38,450 bases of DNA, from assembly GCA_015478895.1 (NCBI GenBank), contig JADMKK010000012.1:1-38450 (forward strand). Reading direction: 5' to 3'. Within the stretch, counting starts at the first letter, position 1, and every line of letters starts with the position of its first letter. The translations under genes were made by a program, and so were the position numbers. Positions 17,345 to 25,736 of this stretch are shown here, in pieces. This stretch comes from Comamonas sp. (GTDB lineage: Bacteria > Pseudomonadota > Gammaproteobacteria > Burkholderiales > Burkholderiaceae_C). The notes below the pieces were generated by a model that had not been told where the DNA came from, made no database searches, and was given only the letters and a program-made list of their open reading frames with translations.

Positions 17345-17701
17345 TTAGTTTTTGTCGGTATCGACGTAACCGACGCCGGCACCAAAGTTCAGACCTTGCT
17401 GGGCGAAGGAATAGCCAACGTCAGCACCGACATAAATATTGTGCTTACCCAGATAGGCCACGCCTACGTTGGGGCGAATGCCACGGTCAGCAAAGGAGTA
17501 ATCCAGGCCCAGATAACCCGCAGCCTTGTCTTGCTTGTCGGTTGAGAACACTTTGACGCCCAGCGCGGGCCCAGCTACAGGCTTGGGGCCACCAAATGTC
17601 CACGTCAAGCCCGCACCGACGGCAGTACCTGCCAATGCAGAAGTTGACAAGGTAGCGGCTGTCAGAGCACTAACAGCGATAGCGGCAAGTTTTGCCTTCA
17701 T
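17345..17701 (-). CDS. Small exported Gly-rich protein, possible outer-membrane barrel
   Basis: This 118-residue protein has a clear signal peptide (MKAKLAAIAVSALTAATLST, cleavage near ALA-GTAVG). The mature 95 residues alternate glycine, aromatic and polar residues in strands such as VGAGLTWTFGG, YLGLDYSFADRG, VGVAYLGKHN and YVGADVGYSF, ending FGAGVGYVDTDKN. That pattern suits a small beta-barrel or beta-sandwich in the outer membrane or periplasm, but I do not recognise a family. The frame is open to 17773; the ATG at 17701 is chosen because GGAGG lies about 5 bases before it. It stands alone with its own terminator, divergent from the metallophosphoesterase. Confidence 0.75.
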   Translation of the reverse strand: MKAKLAAIAVSALTAATLSTSALAGTAVGAGLTWTFGGPKPVAGPALGVKVFSTDKQDKAAGYLGLDYSFADRGIRPNVGVAYLGKHNIYVGADVGYSFAQQGLNFGAGVGYVDTDKN

Positions 17702-17933
17702 AAGACCTCCAAATTTGTTGAATGATTCACGCCTTGAATTGTGAAGAAGTACCGTTTGTCGAAAACCCGCCAATGCCTGATGGGCTTGTGAGACAGCGCC
17801 TTGTACGCATCCTCTTACATCTCACGCAGGCGCTGAAGGGCTTTGCCCTGCCTTGCTATGCTCTGCGCCTGCTACTGAGCTCAGCCTCCTTCTTACTCTT
17901 GTCCGGTGCCTGTTTCGGCGCCTTACCTCCACC

Positions 17934-19100
17934 ATGGTTTTTCTGATTGCACTGTTTGCGCCCTTGTTGGGCTTATGGCTCTGGCACCCCTTGTTACGCA
18001 GCCACCGCCAGGTATTTTGGTGGTGCTTTGGTTTGACCACCATCCTGGCACTGGCCCCTGCACTGCTCATTTTGGCGATGCGGCAAAACGTGCTGCCCTT
18101 TAGTCTGATTGCGCATCTGCAACTCATTAGCGGCGGTTTCTTTGCAGCCATCGGCATGGGTCTGGTATGGGCCATGGTGCGCGATGTGCTGTGGGTCATC
18201 TTGCGTTGTACCCGTGGCCCAGCCAGCGCTGCGCGCATGACAACGCCTGGGTGGACTTGTGCAGTGCTGGGTCTGCTGGTCTTACTTAATGCCTATGGTC
18301 TAACCCAAGGCACGCAACTGCCGCAAGTGCGCGAACATGCCATCAGCCTGCCCAATTTGCCGGCCAAGTTGGACGGCCTGCGCATCGCGGTGCTGGCGGA
18401 TATCCACGCAACCCCTGTCAACAATGCGGCCTACGTTCAAGGCCTGGTGGAGCGCACCAATGCAGCCAAGCCCGATATGGTGGTGCTGCCCGGTGATTTG
18501 ATTGACGGCGATGCGCCGTCGCAAGCTGGCAATATTGCGCCCTTGGCCCAACTGCAAGCGCCCCTGGGTGTGTGGTCTGCGCCAGGCAACCACGAGTACT
18601 ACAGCGGCTACGATGCATGGGCAAAAGTGTTCAACAGCCTGAACCTGAACTATTTGGCCAATGAAGCCCGCGTACTGGAAGTGCGCGGCCACAAGCTGGC
18701 AATTTCTGGCGTGGGCGATCCAGCCTACGGGCGCTTATCCGAACAAAACACCGACCCCAATGTGCCTGAAGGCGTGCCGCCAGATGTGCAGACGGTGGCA
18801 GCGCAAGCCCAAGCCGGTGGTGCAGAAATCCATATCTTGTTAGGCCATCAACCCAAAATGGCACGCAGCTATGCGCCCTATGGCATTGATCTGCAAATTG
18901 CTGGCCACACCCATGGCGGTCACATCATGGGCATGGACCAGTGGATCGTAGCCCCAGCCAATGACGGCTTTGTCAGCGGGCTGTATGAGGTCGGCCCGAT
19001 GCGCTTGTTTGTCAGCAATGGCGCTGGCCTGTGGCCCGGGTTTGCAGTGCGTTTGGGTGTGCCGTCTTCGATTGATATTTTGGTGCTGCGACGCGGGTAA
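17934..19100 (+). CDS. Membrane-anchored metallophosphoesterase, YkuE-like
   Basis: This 388-residue protein begins with four or so hydrophobic helices (about residues 1-130) followed by a calcineurin-like phosphoesterase domain. Metal-binding motifs are in order: LADIHATP (Asp156, His158), LPGDLIDGD, APGNHEYY, LLGHQPK and IAGHTHGGH. The catalytic domain should lie on the periplasmic side or in the cytoplasm depending on helix number, which I cannot settle. Related proteins (YkuE, YaeI) hydrolyse phosphodiester or pyrophosphate bonds, some in lipid metabolism. The open frame extends to a TTG at 17853; the first in-frame ATG at 17934 gives a normal start, though no good ribosome-binding site is visible for either. 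The 17702-17933 gap holds no other supported gene. Confidence 0.85.
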   Translation: MVFLIALFAPLLGLWLWHPLLRSHRQVFWWCFGLTTILALAPALLILAMRQNVLPFSLIAHLQLISGGFFAAIGMGLVWAMVRDVLWVILRCTRGPASAARMTTPGWTCAVLGLLVLLNAYGLTQGTQLPQVREHAISLPNLPAKLDGLRIAVLADIHATPVNNAAYVQGLVERTNAAKPDMVVLPGDLIDGDAPSQAGNIAPLAQLQAPLGVWSAPGNHEYYSGYDAWAKVFNSLNLNYLANEARVLEVRGHKLAISGVGDPAYGRLSEQNTDPNVPEGVPPDVQTVAAQAQAGGAEIHILLGHQPKMARSYAPYGIDLQIAGHTHGGHIMGMDQWIVAPANDGFVSGLYEVGPMRLFVSNGAGLWPGFAVRLGVPSSIDILVLRRG

Positions 19101-19117
19101 GCCAGCGATTGCGTAGT

Positions 19118-19131
19118 TATCAGCGCTGATA
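19118..19131. repeat. 14-bp palindrome
   Basis: TATCAGCGCTGATA is a perfect palindrome just after the metallophosphoesterase stop and 16 bases before repeat copy A. It has no T-run and may belong to the repeat element. Confidence 0.5.
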
Positions 19132-19147
19132 CGTTGTAGCATCAAAA

Positions 19148-19185
19148 GTGCCTCTAACCCAATGCTGGCAATGGCTAGTAGCTAT
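19148..19185 (+). repeat. Short interspersed repeat, copy A
   Basis: This 38-base stretch, containing GCCTCTA and AGTAGCTATC, matches 24750-24787 at 25 of 38 positions without gaps and in the same orientation. Elements with this look (a GGCCTCTAG end, a GC-rich dyad and an ATAGCTAT end) are, as far as I recall, abundant between genes in Comamonadaceae. It lies between convergent genes and finishes 7 bases short of the permease stop codon. Confidence 0.6.
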
Positions 19186-19191
19186 CAAATG

Positions 19192-20361
19192 CTATTTTTC
19201 GTTGGGTGCGATATGGGCTTGTGACGCGGGACGGGTGGCTAGCAACAGCACGGCTGCCCATGTCAGCAAGGCCATCAACGCCAGCCACAGCAAGGGCTGC
19301 GCAGCCGCGGCCAGCGGCGCGCCCATCTGGTTCAGGCGCAGGGAGGCCGCAATCCCCGCCGTGCTGGGTGAGAGCCAGCGCAGCCACTGCAGCGCCTCGG
19401 GCAAAGCCTCCACCGGCCAGGTAAAACCGCCCATGAAGGCCAACGGAATCGAGGTAAACAACACCACGTGCAACGCACGTTCGCGCTCAGCCAGCCACCA
19501 GCCCAGCAGGCAGGCACAACCCACTACGGCGGGAATCAAACAGGCCAGCAACAACAAAGCTCCCAGCGGGTTGCCGCCGTGCGGATAGTCTTGCCAGACA
19601 AAAATCCAGCCAAAGTAAAACAGCCCAGCTAACCAGCCGGGCACACACAGCGCCAGCATGCGCGCCAGCCAGTGCTTGACGCTCGTGTGCGCCACGCCCT
19701 GCTCACGCCACGTACCAACCACGAGCGCACCGCCCATCAGCAGCGTTTGCTGCAGGATCAAAACAGCCACGGCCGCCACCACAAAACTGCCGTAGCCTTC
19801 GGTGGGGTTGAACAGCGCCACGTTCTGCACACTCACCGGCGCACGGCTGGCCGCCGACTGCATGGAGCTTTGCCCTTCTGCCTGCAAGCGTTTGAGTTCC
19901 ACCCCCGCCGAGAAGGTGCCTACGGCTTCCGCAAAGCCGTATTGCACCTGCTTGCTCACCAAAGGATAGGCACCATTGCCATACACAGGCACCACCACTT
20001 TGTCGCTGCGCAGCACTGCACGTTTAAAGTCGCGTGGAATCACGGCATAGCCCATGACCTCACCGCGCAAAACAGCATCTCGGGCTTGGGCTTCGTCACC
20101 GGTGACGAGGTGCGGATCAATGCGAGGGCTGGCCTGCACCAAGCGCAGCACCTGCCGCGCCAATGCCGAGTTGTCTTGCACCACCACTGCCACAGGCACA
20201 CGCTGCACGACCTGCTGCTGATAAAACCATGGGTAAAAAAAGCCGTACAGCACAGGTGCGCCAAACAGCAGCAGCACGGCGCCTTTGTCGCGCAGCAAGG
20301 TCAGCAAGCTGTCTAGCCACAAGCCTACAAAGCTGTTGGAAGACGGTGTGAAAGCAGCCAT
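19192..20361 (-). CDS. ABC-2 type permease (export operon, fourth gene)
   Basis: This 389-residue inner-membrane protein of the ABC-2 type has one helix near the N-terminus (GAVLLLFGAPVLYGFFYPWF). A large extracytoplasmic domain follows (about 50-200, with VPVAVVVQDNSALARQVLRL and VPVYGNGAYPLVSKQVQYGF). A cluster of five helices comes after about residue 205, including LMGGALVVGTWRE. This layout fits YhhJ/YbhR-like permeases of tripartite exporters. The ATG at 20361 follows the upstream permease stop by two bases. Its last codons run into repeat copy A. No ATP-binding subunit is encoded nearby, so energy must come from elsewhere. Confidence 0.87.
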   Translation of the reverse strand: MAAFTPSSNSFVGLWLDSLLTLLRDKGAVLLLFGAPVLYGFFYPWFYQQQVVQRVPVAVVVQDNSALARQVLRLVQASPRIDPHLVTGDEAQARDAVLRGEVMGYAVIPRDFKRAVLRSDKVVVPVYGNGAYPLVSKQVQYGFAEAVGTFSAGVELKRLQAEGQSSMQSAASRAPVSVQNVALFNPTEGYGSFVVAAVAVLILQQTLLMGGALVVGTWREQGVAHTSVKHWLARMLALCVPGWLAGLFYFGWIFVWQDYPHGGNPLGALLLLACLIPAVVGCACLLGWWLAERERALHVVLFTSIPLAFMGGFTWPVEALPEALQWLRWLSPSTAGIAASLRLNQMGAPLAAAAQPLLWLALMALLTWAAVLLLATRPASQAHIAPNEK

Positions 20362-20363
20362 TT

Positions 20364-21539
20364 TTAGCGCCCACCCCAACTCTGGGGCAACTGCCGTGCA
20401 CGCTGCAGCCCGAAAGTAGCCACACCCGTAAGCACCACGGTCGCCAAGAGCAGCCCCACGACCACAGGCACGGACTGGGCCGCGGGCGCGCCCATTTGCC
20501 ACTGTTCAATTTGCAGGCGTGCGTAATGGGTGTACGGCATGGACAGTGCCCAGCCTTGTGCCGGGCCACTCATGGCCAGCAACGGAAAACCCACGCCGCT
20601 GAAGGCAAATGCCGGCGCAGACAATAGCCCTGCTCCTGATAGCGCCGTACGCAACGACATGGTGAGCGCCGCCAGCAATGAGCCCAGCGCCAGACTCACC
20701 CCAACCAAGCACATCAGCCCGACGCCAATCCATACCATGCTGCCGGCCACATGCCAGCCGCGTTGCAGTGCCAGATACAGCAAACTCAGCACGCCACTGC
20801 CCCACAGCAGCAGGGCGGGAATTGCCAGCTTACCCAGCAAAGCCGACAAAGTGCCCCACCAGTTCTGGCTGTTTTGCAGCCAGTGACCGACCGTGCGGTC
20901 GCGCATTTCACGGCCCACCTGCCACGCGCCCGCGGTCATGGCCAAAATATGCACCAAGGCGGGGATCAACGCTGCAGCCAAAAACTGTTCGTAATTGGCG
21001 GACACATTGAACAAGGCCACCAATTTGGTAGCAACAGGCTCCATACGCACTTGCAGTACCTGCTGGGGGTCCCCGCGCTTGGCACGGGCTTGCATCTCAA
21101 CGCCTGCAGACAAGGTGCCCACTACCTGCTGCACATCTCTTTGCAGCAAGCTGGAGGCCGTGGCAAGTTGCGCGTTGTGCAGCAAAGTCACCGTCACTGC
21201 TGCGCCACGTTTTATGTCGCGTGTCATATCGGGTGGAATTTGCACCACGCCGTAGACCTGCATACGTTGCAGAGCATCTTGTGCTTCGGCAGCATTGAGC
21301 ACCCCTTGCACCACCTCCAGACCCGGCGTGGCATTCAGCATGCGTACCAGCTGCCGCGAAAGGCTGGAGTGGTCTTGGTTCCACACCGCAATTGGCAGCT
21401 TGTAGGGTTGGCCAGCCGAAAATATCCAGCACATGAAGGCCATCGTCAGCAACGGTACCCAACTGACCATCGCCCAATCCCAGCGGCTGGCGCGCATGCG
21501 CTGCCATTCACGGACCAAGCTGGCAGTGAAGTGCTGCAC
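20364..21539 (-). CDS. ABC-2 type permease (export operon, third gene)
   Basis: This 391-residue permease has the same plan as its neighbour: a first helix (WAMVSWVPLLTMAFMCWIF), an extracytoplasmic domain with LPIAVWNQDHSSLSRQLVRM and VVGTLSAGVEMQARAKRG, then five helices after about residue 190. The two permeases are homologous and presumably form a heterodimer. The start is GTG at 21539, directly after the TAA of the HlyD-like gene, with GAAGG about 7 bases upstream inside that gene; the next in-frame ATG is 15 codons on. The tight spacing points to translational coupling. Confidence 0.87.
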   Translation of the reverse strand: MQHFTASLVREWQRMRASRWDWAMVSWVPLLTMAFMCWIFSAGQPYKLPIAVWNQDHSSLSRQLVRMLNATPGLEVVQGVLNAAEAQDALQRMQVYGVVQIPPDMTRDIKRGAAVTVTLLHNAQLATASSLLQRDVQQVVGTLSAGVEMQARAKRGDPQQVLQVRMEPVATKLVALFNVSANYEQFLAAALIPALVHILAMTAGAWQVGREMRDRTVGHWLQNSQNWWGTLSALLGKLAIPALLLWGSGVLSLLYLALQRGWHVAGSMVWIGVGLMCLVGVSLALGSLLAALTMSLRTALSGAGLLSAPAFAFSGVGFPLLAMSGPAQGWALSMPYTHYARLQIEQWQMGAPAAQSVPVVVGLLLATVVLTGVATFGLQRARQLPQSWGGR

Positions 21540-22550
21540 TTAAACGCCTTCCACCAGTACGCTCATACCGGGCCGCGCACCCTCAATGGGCTGTGCGGGG
21601 CGTGCGCGTACTTCAAAGGTGCGGGCATCGAACCCCTGGCTGCCCCGGGTGGTGCGCCAGGTGGCGAAGTCTGGAAGCACGCCCACGTAATACACCGCAA
21701 ACTCGGCGCTCTGGCTGCCCAGTGCAGGCAGCTTGCCGGTGAAGCGCTGGCCCACGGCAAAACGCTGCATCTGGTCTTCGCGCACATTGAGTACCACCCA
21801 CTGGTCTTGCAAATCCACCACCGTCACTACAGCCACACCCTGGGGTGACAACTCGCCAACTTTGGCCAGCACATTCGCCACCTCGCCGCCCACAGGGCTG
21901 CGCAGCTGGGTTTCAGCTTCTGCGGCTTTGGCTTCCGCAATCACGCCGTCCACCTGCCGCACTTGCGCCTGGGCAGCGCTTTTGTCTTCTTTGCGCGCAC
22001 CCTGTGCCGCCATGTCGTACTGAGCTTTAGCAGCACTGGCCTGGGCTGCAGATGCCTTCCAGTTGGTCTGTGCTTCATCGCGCTTTTGCGCCGACACCAG
22101 ACCCTGCGCAAACAAGCTTTGCACGCGGGTGTAAGAGGTATGCGCCAAATTGGCTGCAGCTTGTGCACGCTCCCAGTTCAAGCGCGCCATCTGCACCTCT
22201 TCGGGCCGAGCTCCATTGCCTGCCTTGTCAGCCACCGCTTGGGCTGCTTCTTTGGCTGCTTGCGCCTGTGCCAACTTGGCCTGCACCTCAGGGCTGTCCA
22301 TTTCAATCAGCAAATCACCGGGCTGGATTTTTTGACCTTCCCTCACATGCACCTGGCTGATGCGGGCCGCCAGCTTGGGGGCAATATCCACTTCCTTGGC
22401 TTCCATCTGGCCCTGGAAATACGGTGCGGGTGGTTGCGAAGCTTTCCAGAAGCCCAAGATGATAAAGAGCAGCAGTACCAAGGCCACCATGGTCAAAAGC
22501 ACAGTTTTGCGCTGGAGCCTCAATGTTTTTTTGGAAGAAGTGCTATTCAT
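21540..22550 (-). CDS. HlyD-family membrane fusion protein (export operon, second gene)
   Basis: This 336-residue periplasmic adaptor is anchored by one N-terminal helix (about 16-36, TVLLTMVALVLLLFIILGFW). A barrel-sandwich/lipoyl-like start follows (GQMEAKEVDIAPKLAARISQ). A long alpha-helical hairpin comes next, rich in Ala, Gln and Glu (about 75-190), and the lipoyl half returns at LRSPVGGEVANVLAKVGELS. Beta-barrel residues VVTVVDLQDQWVVLNVRED follow. It should bridge the inner-membrane permeases and the TolC-like channel, as in YhiI or YbhG systems. The ATG at 22550 lies two bases after the tolC-like stop. Confidence 0.92.
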   Translation of the reverse strand: MNSTSSKKTLRLQRKTVLLTMVALVLLLFIILGFWKASQPPAPYFQGQMEAKEVDIAPKLAARISQVHVREGQKIQPGDLLIEMDSPEVQAKLAQAQAAKEAAQAVADKAGNGARPEEVQMARLNWERAQAAANLAHTSYTRVQSLFAQGLVSAQKRDEAQTNWKASAAQASAAKAQYDMAAQGARKEDKSAAQAQVRQVDGVIAEAKAAEAETQLRSPVGGEVANVLAKVGELSPQGVAVVTVVDLQDQWVVLNVREDQMQRFAVGQRFTGKLPALGSQSAEFAVYYVGVLPDFATWRTTRGSQGFDARTFEVRARPAQPIEGARPGMSVLVEGV

Positions 22551-22552
22551 AT

Positions 22553-24001
22553 TCAAGGGGCGTCAGGGGTGATCACAATGTCCGCACGGGCCATATATTG
22601 CTCAAAGGTGTCGGTCTGGCCGGTGCTCTCCAGCAAAGCTGCCAAGGCCTGCACATAGTTGTTCGCCGCCGAAGCGCGCTCCGTTTGTACCTTGGCCAAG
22701 TTCAGCTGCGCATCTATCAAATCGAGCGAGGTGCTGGTGCCCTCTTTCAAGCCTGCGGTACGCAAGCGCAATAATTCGCGCGCCAGGTCTTCCTGGGCTT
22801 GACCCGCCTGGTAGCTGGTACGTGCCTGCTCCACGGCCAACCAGTTTTTTTCCACCAATAAGGCAATGTCACTGCGCACTTGTGCGTCGGTCAGTTCAGC
22901 CTGCTCGATAGTGCGCTGCCCCGCCGCAGCTAGTTTGTCGCGGTCTATGCTGTCCCACAGTGTCCAGCGTACCGCCATGCCGGCCACCCAATTAGGCCGG
23001 CCTTGGGTGTTGACCTCACGCATGCCAAAAGCCAGCACCTGCGGCTTTTGCAGGGCCTCACTGGCGTCGTGCAAGGCCTGGGCCTGTGTGCGTTTGGCAG
23101 CAACCTTGCTTAAACCGGGGTGCGCGTTCAAGGCCGCAGTTTGAAAAGTATGCAGCGGCAGCAAAGGCTGCTGGTTGACAAACAAAGGCGTGACGGGCAA
23201 CACGTCAGTTACGGCCTGCACCGTGTGCGCCAACGCGCTGCGCGCTAAACGCGCATCGCTGTCAGCCTTGTGCGATTGCTGCAGGGCATCTGCTAATGCA
23301 GCACTGGCCTGCAGGCGCTCTACCTGGGCGATGACTCCCGCTTGCAGCATGCGCTGTGCGGCGTTGTCGTGCGCGCGTACACCCTCCAGTGCCCGACGGC
23401 GCAAGGTGGCCGAACGCTCGGCCAGTTGGGCTGTGAAATAGCGCTGCACCAGCAGGCTGTGCACCTGGTCTTGCGACAAGGCCGCATCCGCCTGTGCCTC
23501 TTGGGTTTTTCCATCCAGCCCCTCGCGCACAGCGCTCGACAAGCCCCCCATGTACACCGGCCACAAGGCCAACACACTGGCCGAGGCATTGCTATTTTGC
23601 CGCTGCAATGGGTAATTACTGGGCAATTGCGGTAGCTGGCCCACGCTGCCAACCACTTGCGCAGGCAACTGTCCCAAGACGTTGCCCAGCGCATTGCGGG
23701 CGGAGTCCAGATTCACATCTGCGTTGGCCGAATAGCGATAAGCCATTCCTGTGATGGCTACCGAGGGGCCACCCAGCCCTTGCATACCCTCACGGCGTAG
23801 CTGGGCGCTTTCCACGGCTTTGTGGCTGGCAGCCAGTTGCGGCGATTGGCTGTGCACAGCGCTGAGCGCTTGGCCAAAACTCAGAGTCGGCAATATCGGC
23901 GGCGCCGGCTGAGCCTGTGCAAAGCTGCCAAGACCTGTCATGGCCCACACAAGCACTGGACTGATCCACCTCCACCGTTTCCGCACAATTAGAAAAAACA
24001 T
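22553..24001 (-). CDS. TolC-family outer-membrane efflux protein (export operon, first gene)
   Basis: This 482-residue outer-membrane channel subunit has a signal peptide at about 1-30 (RWISPVLVWAMTGLGSFAQA) and two similar halves of long coiled-coil helices. The usual TolC features are present: LSFGQALSAVHSQSPQLAAS at the start, ALWPVYMGG in the first half and RWTLWDSIDRDKLAAAG at the matching place in the second, and TSTSLDLIDAQLNLAKVQTE near the end. Three copies would form the exit duct. The frame begins at a TTG (24019); the ATG at 24001 is preferred. Its upstream bases resemble part of the interspersed repeat (AATAGCTAGCAATGCTTATC), so the leader may have been reshaped by one. The 24020-24232 gap holds no supported gene. 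Confidence 0.9.
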   Translation of the reverse strand: MFFLIVRKRWRWISPVLVWAMTGLGSFAQAQPAPPILPTLSFGQALSAVHSQSPQLAASHKAVESAQLRREGMQGLGGPSVAITGMAYRYSANADVNLDSARNALGNVLGQLPAQVVGSVGQLPQLPSNYPLQRQNSNASASVLALWPVYMGGLSSAVREGLDGKTQEAQADAALSQDQVHSLLVQRYFTAQLAERSATLRRRALEGVRAHDNAAQRMLQAGVIAQVERLQASAALADALQQSHKADSDARLARSALAHTVQAVTDVLPVTPLFVNQQPLLPLHTFQTAALNAHPGLSKVAAKRTQAQALHDASEALQKPQVLAFGMREVNTQGRPNWVAGMAVRWTLWDSIDRDKLAAAGQRTIEQAELTDAQVRSDIALLVEKNWLAVEQARTSYQAGQAQEDLARELLRLRTAGLKEGTSTSLDLIDAQLNLAKVQTERASAANNYVQALAALLESTGQTDTFEQYMARADIVITPDAP

Positions 24002-24232
24002 ATTTTTAATAGCTAGCAATGCTTATCTGTCATACACGAAACGCATATTGGATGCGACAACGACTTCTTACACATTAGCATTCACGCTCTGCGCAGTACA
24101 TCAGCCAGTGGCGCAAACAGAACACATGCAGCATCAGCGAGCAGTGGCTGCGGGGGCGGCCTTTGACATCAAGCCAAAGAGCCCCAAAGAGCCAAAACCA
24201 GGTGATTAGCCATCAAACACAGGCATTGAAAA

Positions 24233-24730
24233 TCAGGACGCATGAAGCAGGTGGGGCAAGGCCTGTGCGGCGTTTTGCTGCACGATGGCGTCGGCCAGCA
24301 TGTCCAGCTCCGTTGCGGCTGGATTAACGACCACCACCTTGGCTCCGCGCTGGTGGGCCTGAAATACCAGACCTGCTGCGGGATACACCCCCCCCGAAGT
24401 GCCCACTACCAGCATCACCTCACAGCGGTTCACGGCTTGTTCAGCTTGTGCCAAGGCATCAGCAGGCAAATGCTCACCAAACCAGACTACGCCTGGGCGC
24501 AGCATATTGCCGCAGGCACCACAGCGCGGCGGCTCCCCACCTCGCGCCAAAGCTTGCTGGATATTGCACTGGGGGCAGCAGACATCCAGCCACTGGTTGC
24601 GCATGACGTCGCCATGCAGACAAATTGCGTCATGGCTGCCTGCCAGCTGGTGCAAACCATCAACGTTTTGCGTAATCAGGCTGAGTTTGCCCGGACAGGC
24701 GCGGGCATAGGCGGCCATTGCCGCACCGGG
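24233..24730 (-). pseudogene. 5'-truncated sirtuin (Sir2) deacylase gene
   Basis: The frame encodes the C-terminal two thirds of a class III sirtuin. It has TQNVDGLHQLAG, the catalytic His in ICLHGDVMRN, two zinc Cys pairs (CPQC and CGAC), GVVWFGEHLP, VVGTSGGVYPAAGL and VVNPAATELD. Homology begins at about PGAA (24719-24730), and an in-frame TGA lies just before (24740-24742). The usual first 70-80 residues with GAGISAESGIPTFR, needed to bind NAD, are absent from all frames upstream. An ATG at 24718 would allow a 161-residue product, but without the NAD site it should be inactive. The break lies close to repeat copy B. A 5' deletion is the likely cause. Confidence 0.85.
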
Positions 24731-24749
24731 TCTAAGTTTTCAGTGTTTT

Positions 24750-24787
24750 TGGCCTCTAGCCTAGACATGGCGCGGGCTTATAGCTAT
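24750..24787 (+). repeat. Short interspersed repeat, copy B
   Basis: This is the partner of the stretch at 19148-19185 (25 of 38 identical, same orientation). It begins TGGCCTCTAGCCTAG and ends TTATAGCTAT. It fills the gap between the broken 5' end of the sirtuin relic and the rlmB stop codon at 24792-24794, so an element insertion or recombination here may have removed the sirtuin's front. Confidence 0.6.
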
Positions 24788-24791
24788 GGTT

Positions 24792-25544
24792 TTATACAGC
24801 TTGACGTTGGCGCACGGCTTCGTACAAGCACACGCCGCTGGCCACCGACACGTTCAAACTCTCCACCGCACCTTGCATGGGGATGCTGATCAGCGCATCG
24901 CAGGTCTTGCGGGTCAACTGGCGCATGCCGTCGCCTTCGGCACCCAGCACCAAAGCCACTGGGCCCTTGAAATCCATTTGGTAGAGGGCTTTGTCTGCAT
25001 CACCGCTGGTGCCAATGATCCAGATATTGCGCTCCTTCAGTTCATTGAGCGTGCGCGCCAGATTGGTCACCATGAAGTACGGCACGGTTTCAGCCGCACC
25101 GCTGGCCACCTTGGCCACCGTGGCGTTAATGCCCGATGAATGGTCCTTGGGGGCAATCACGGCATGCACACCAGCACCATCCGCCACGCGCAGGCAAGCG
25201 CCCAAGTTGTGCGGATCGGTCACGCCGTCCAGCACCAGCAGCAGCGGGTTCTTGACGCCAGACTCTTCCAGATCGTCCAGCAATTCGGAGAGCGTGCGGG
25301 TGTCTTTGACTTCATCGACACGCGCAGCAACGCCTTGGTGGCCGTGGCTGCCTGCGAGCTTGGCGATGCGCATGGCATCGGCTTCGATCAGGCGCGCACC
25401 GGCTTCCTTGGCTCTTTCCAAGAACTGGCGCATGCGCGCGTCACGGCGCGTGGATTCGTAATAAATCTCAATGATGGATTGGGGCGCTGTTTTCAAGCGC
25501 ACGCCGACGGCATGAAAGCCGAAAAGAACTTTAGGGGACGACAT
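24792..25544 (-). CDS. rlmB: 23S rRNA (guanosine-2'-O)-methyltransferase RlmB
   Basis: This 250-residue SPOUT methyltransferase modifies G2251 of 23S rRNA (E. coli numbering) using S-adenosylmethionine. An N-terminal RNA-binding domain (about 1-80, starting [16 protein letters not shown], with HQGVAARV) is followed by the knotted catalytic domain. The three family motifs are [34 protein letters not shown], and [17 protein letters not shown] with the conserved NVSVA. The frame is open upstream to 25643. The ATG at 25544 fits the homologous start, but another ATG at 25568 is possible; neither has a good ribosome-binding site. It is divergent from sstT with about 190 bases between. Confidence 0.93.
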   Translation of the reverse strand: MSSPKVLFGFHAVGVRLKTAPQSIIEIYYESTRRDARMRQFLERAKEAGARLIEADAMRIAKLAGSHGHQGVAARVDEVKDTRTLSELLDDLEESGVKNPLLLVLDGVTDPHNLGACLRVADGAGVHAVIAPKDHSSGINATVAKVASGAAETVPYFMVTNLARTLNELKERNIWIIGTSGDADKALYQMDFKGPVALVLGAEGDGMRQLTRKTCDALISIPMQGAVESLNVSVASGVCLYEAVRQRQAV

Positions 25545-25736
25545 AGGGGAGCAATTATCCAGTGACATGACCGCTTGTGGCGGCACATTGTTAGAGACCT
25601 TGCCCCTAATTAGATAAATCCAAGGCCCCAAGCACCATTGCATTACACACAGTTATGCAAGCAACTGAAAGAAAGAATGTCGAGGAGCACATAAACTCCC
25701 CCGTCTTACATTTTTGTCACCGGTGCAATTTTTCTC

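Noticed and set aside
15532-17556. Long plus-strand ORF (674 codons) opposite hrpA
   Set aside because: It is antisense to the clearly homologous hrpA and its translation is low-complexity His/Arg/Gln/Ala, typical of the shadow frame of GC-rich genes.
17722-17946. Plus-strand 74-codon ORF upstream of the metallophosphoesterase
   Set aside because: No ribosome-binding site, no similarity, and it overlaps the next gene's start; it looks like chance.
23940-24209. Plus-strand 89-codon ORF between the TolC-like gene and the sirtuin relic
   Set aside because: It overlaps the tolC-like start, lacks a ribosome-binding site and shows no recognisable domain.
24233-24718. Functional short sirtuin
   Set aside because: The NAD-binding GAGxS region is missing in all frames upstream, so the 161-residue ORF is treated as a relic.
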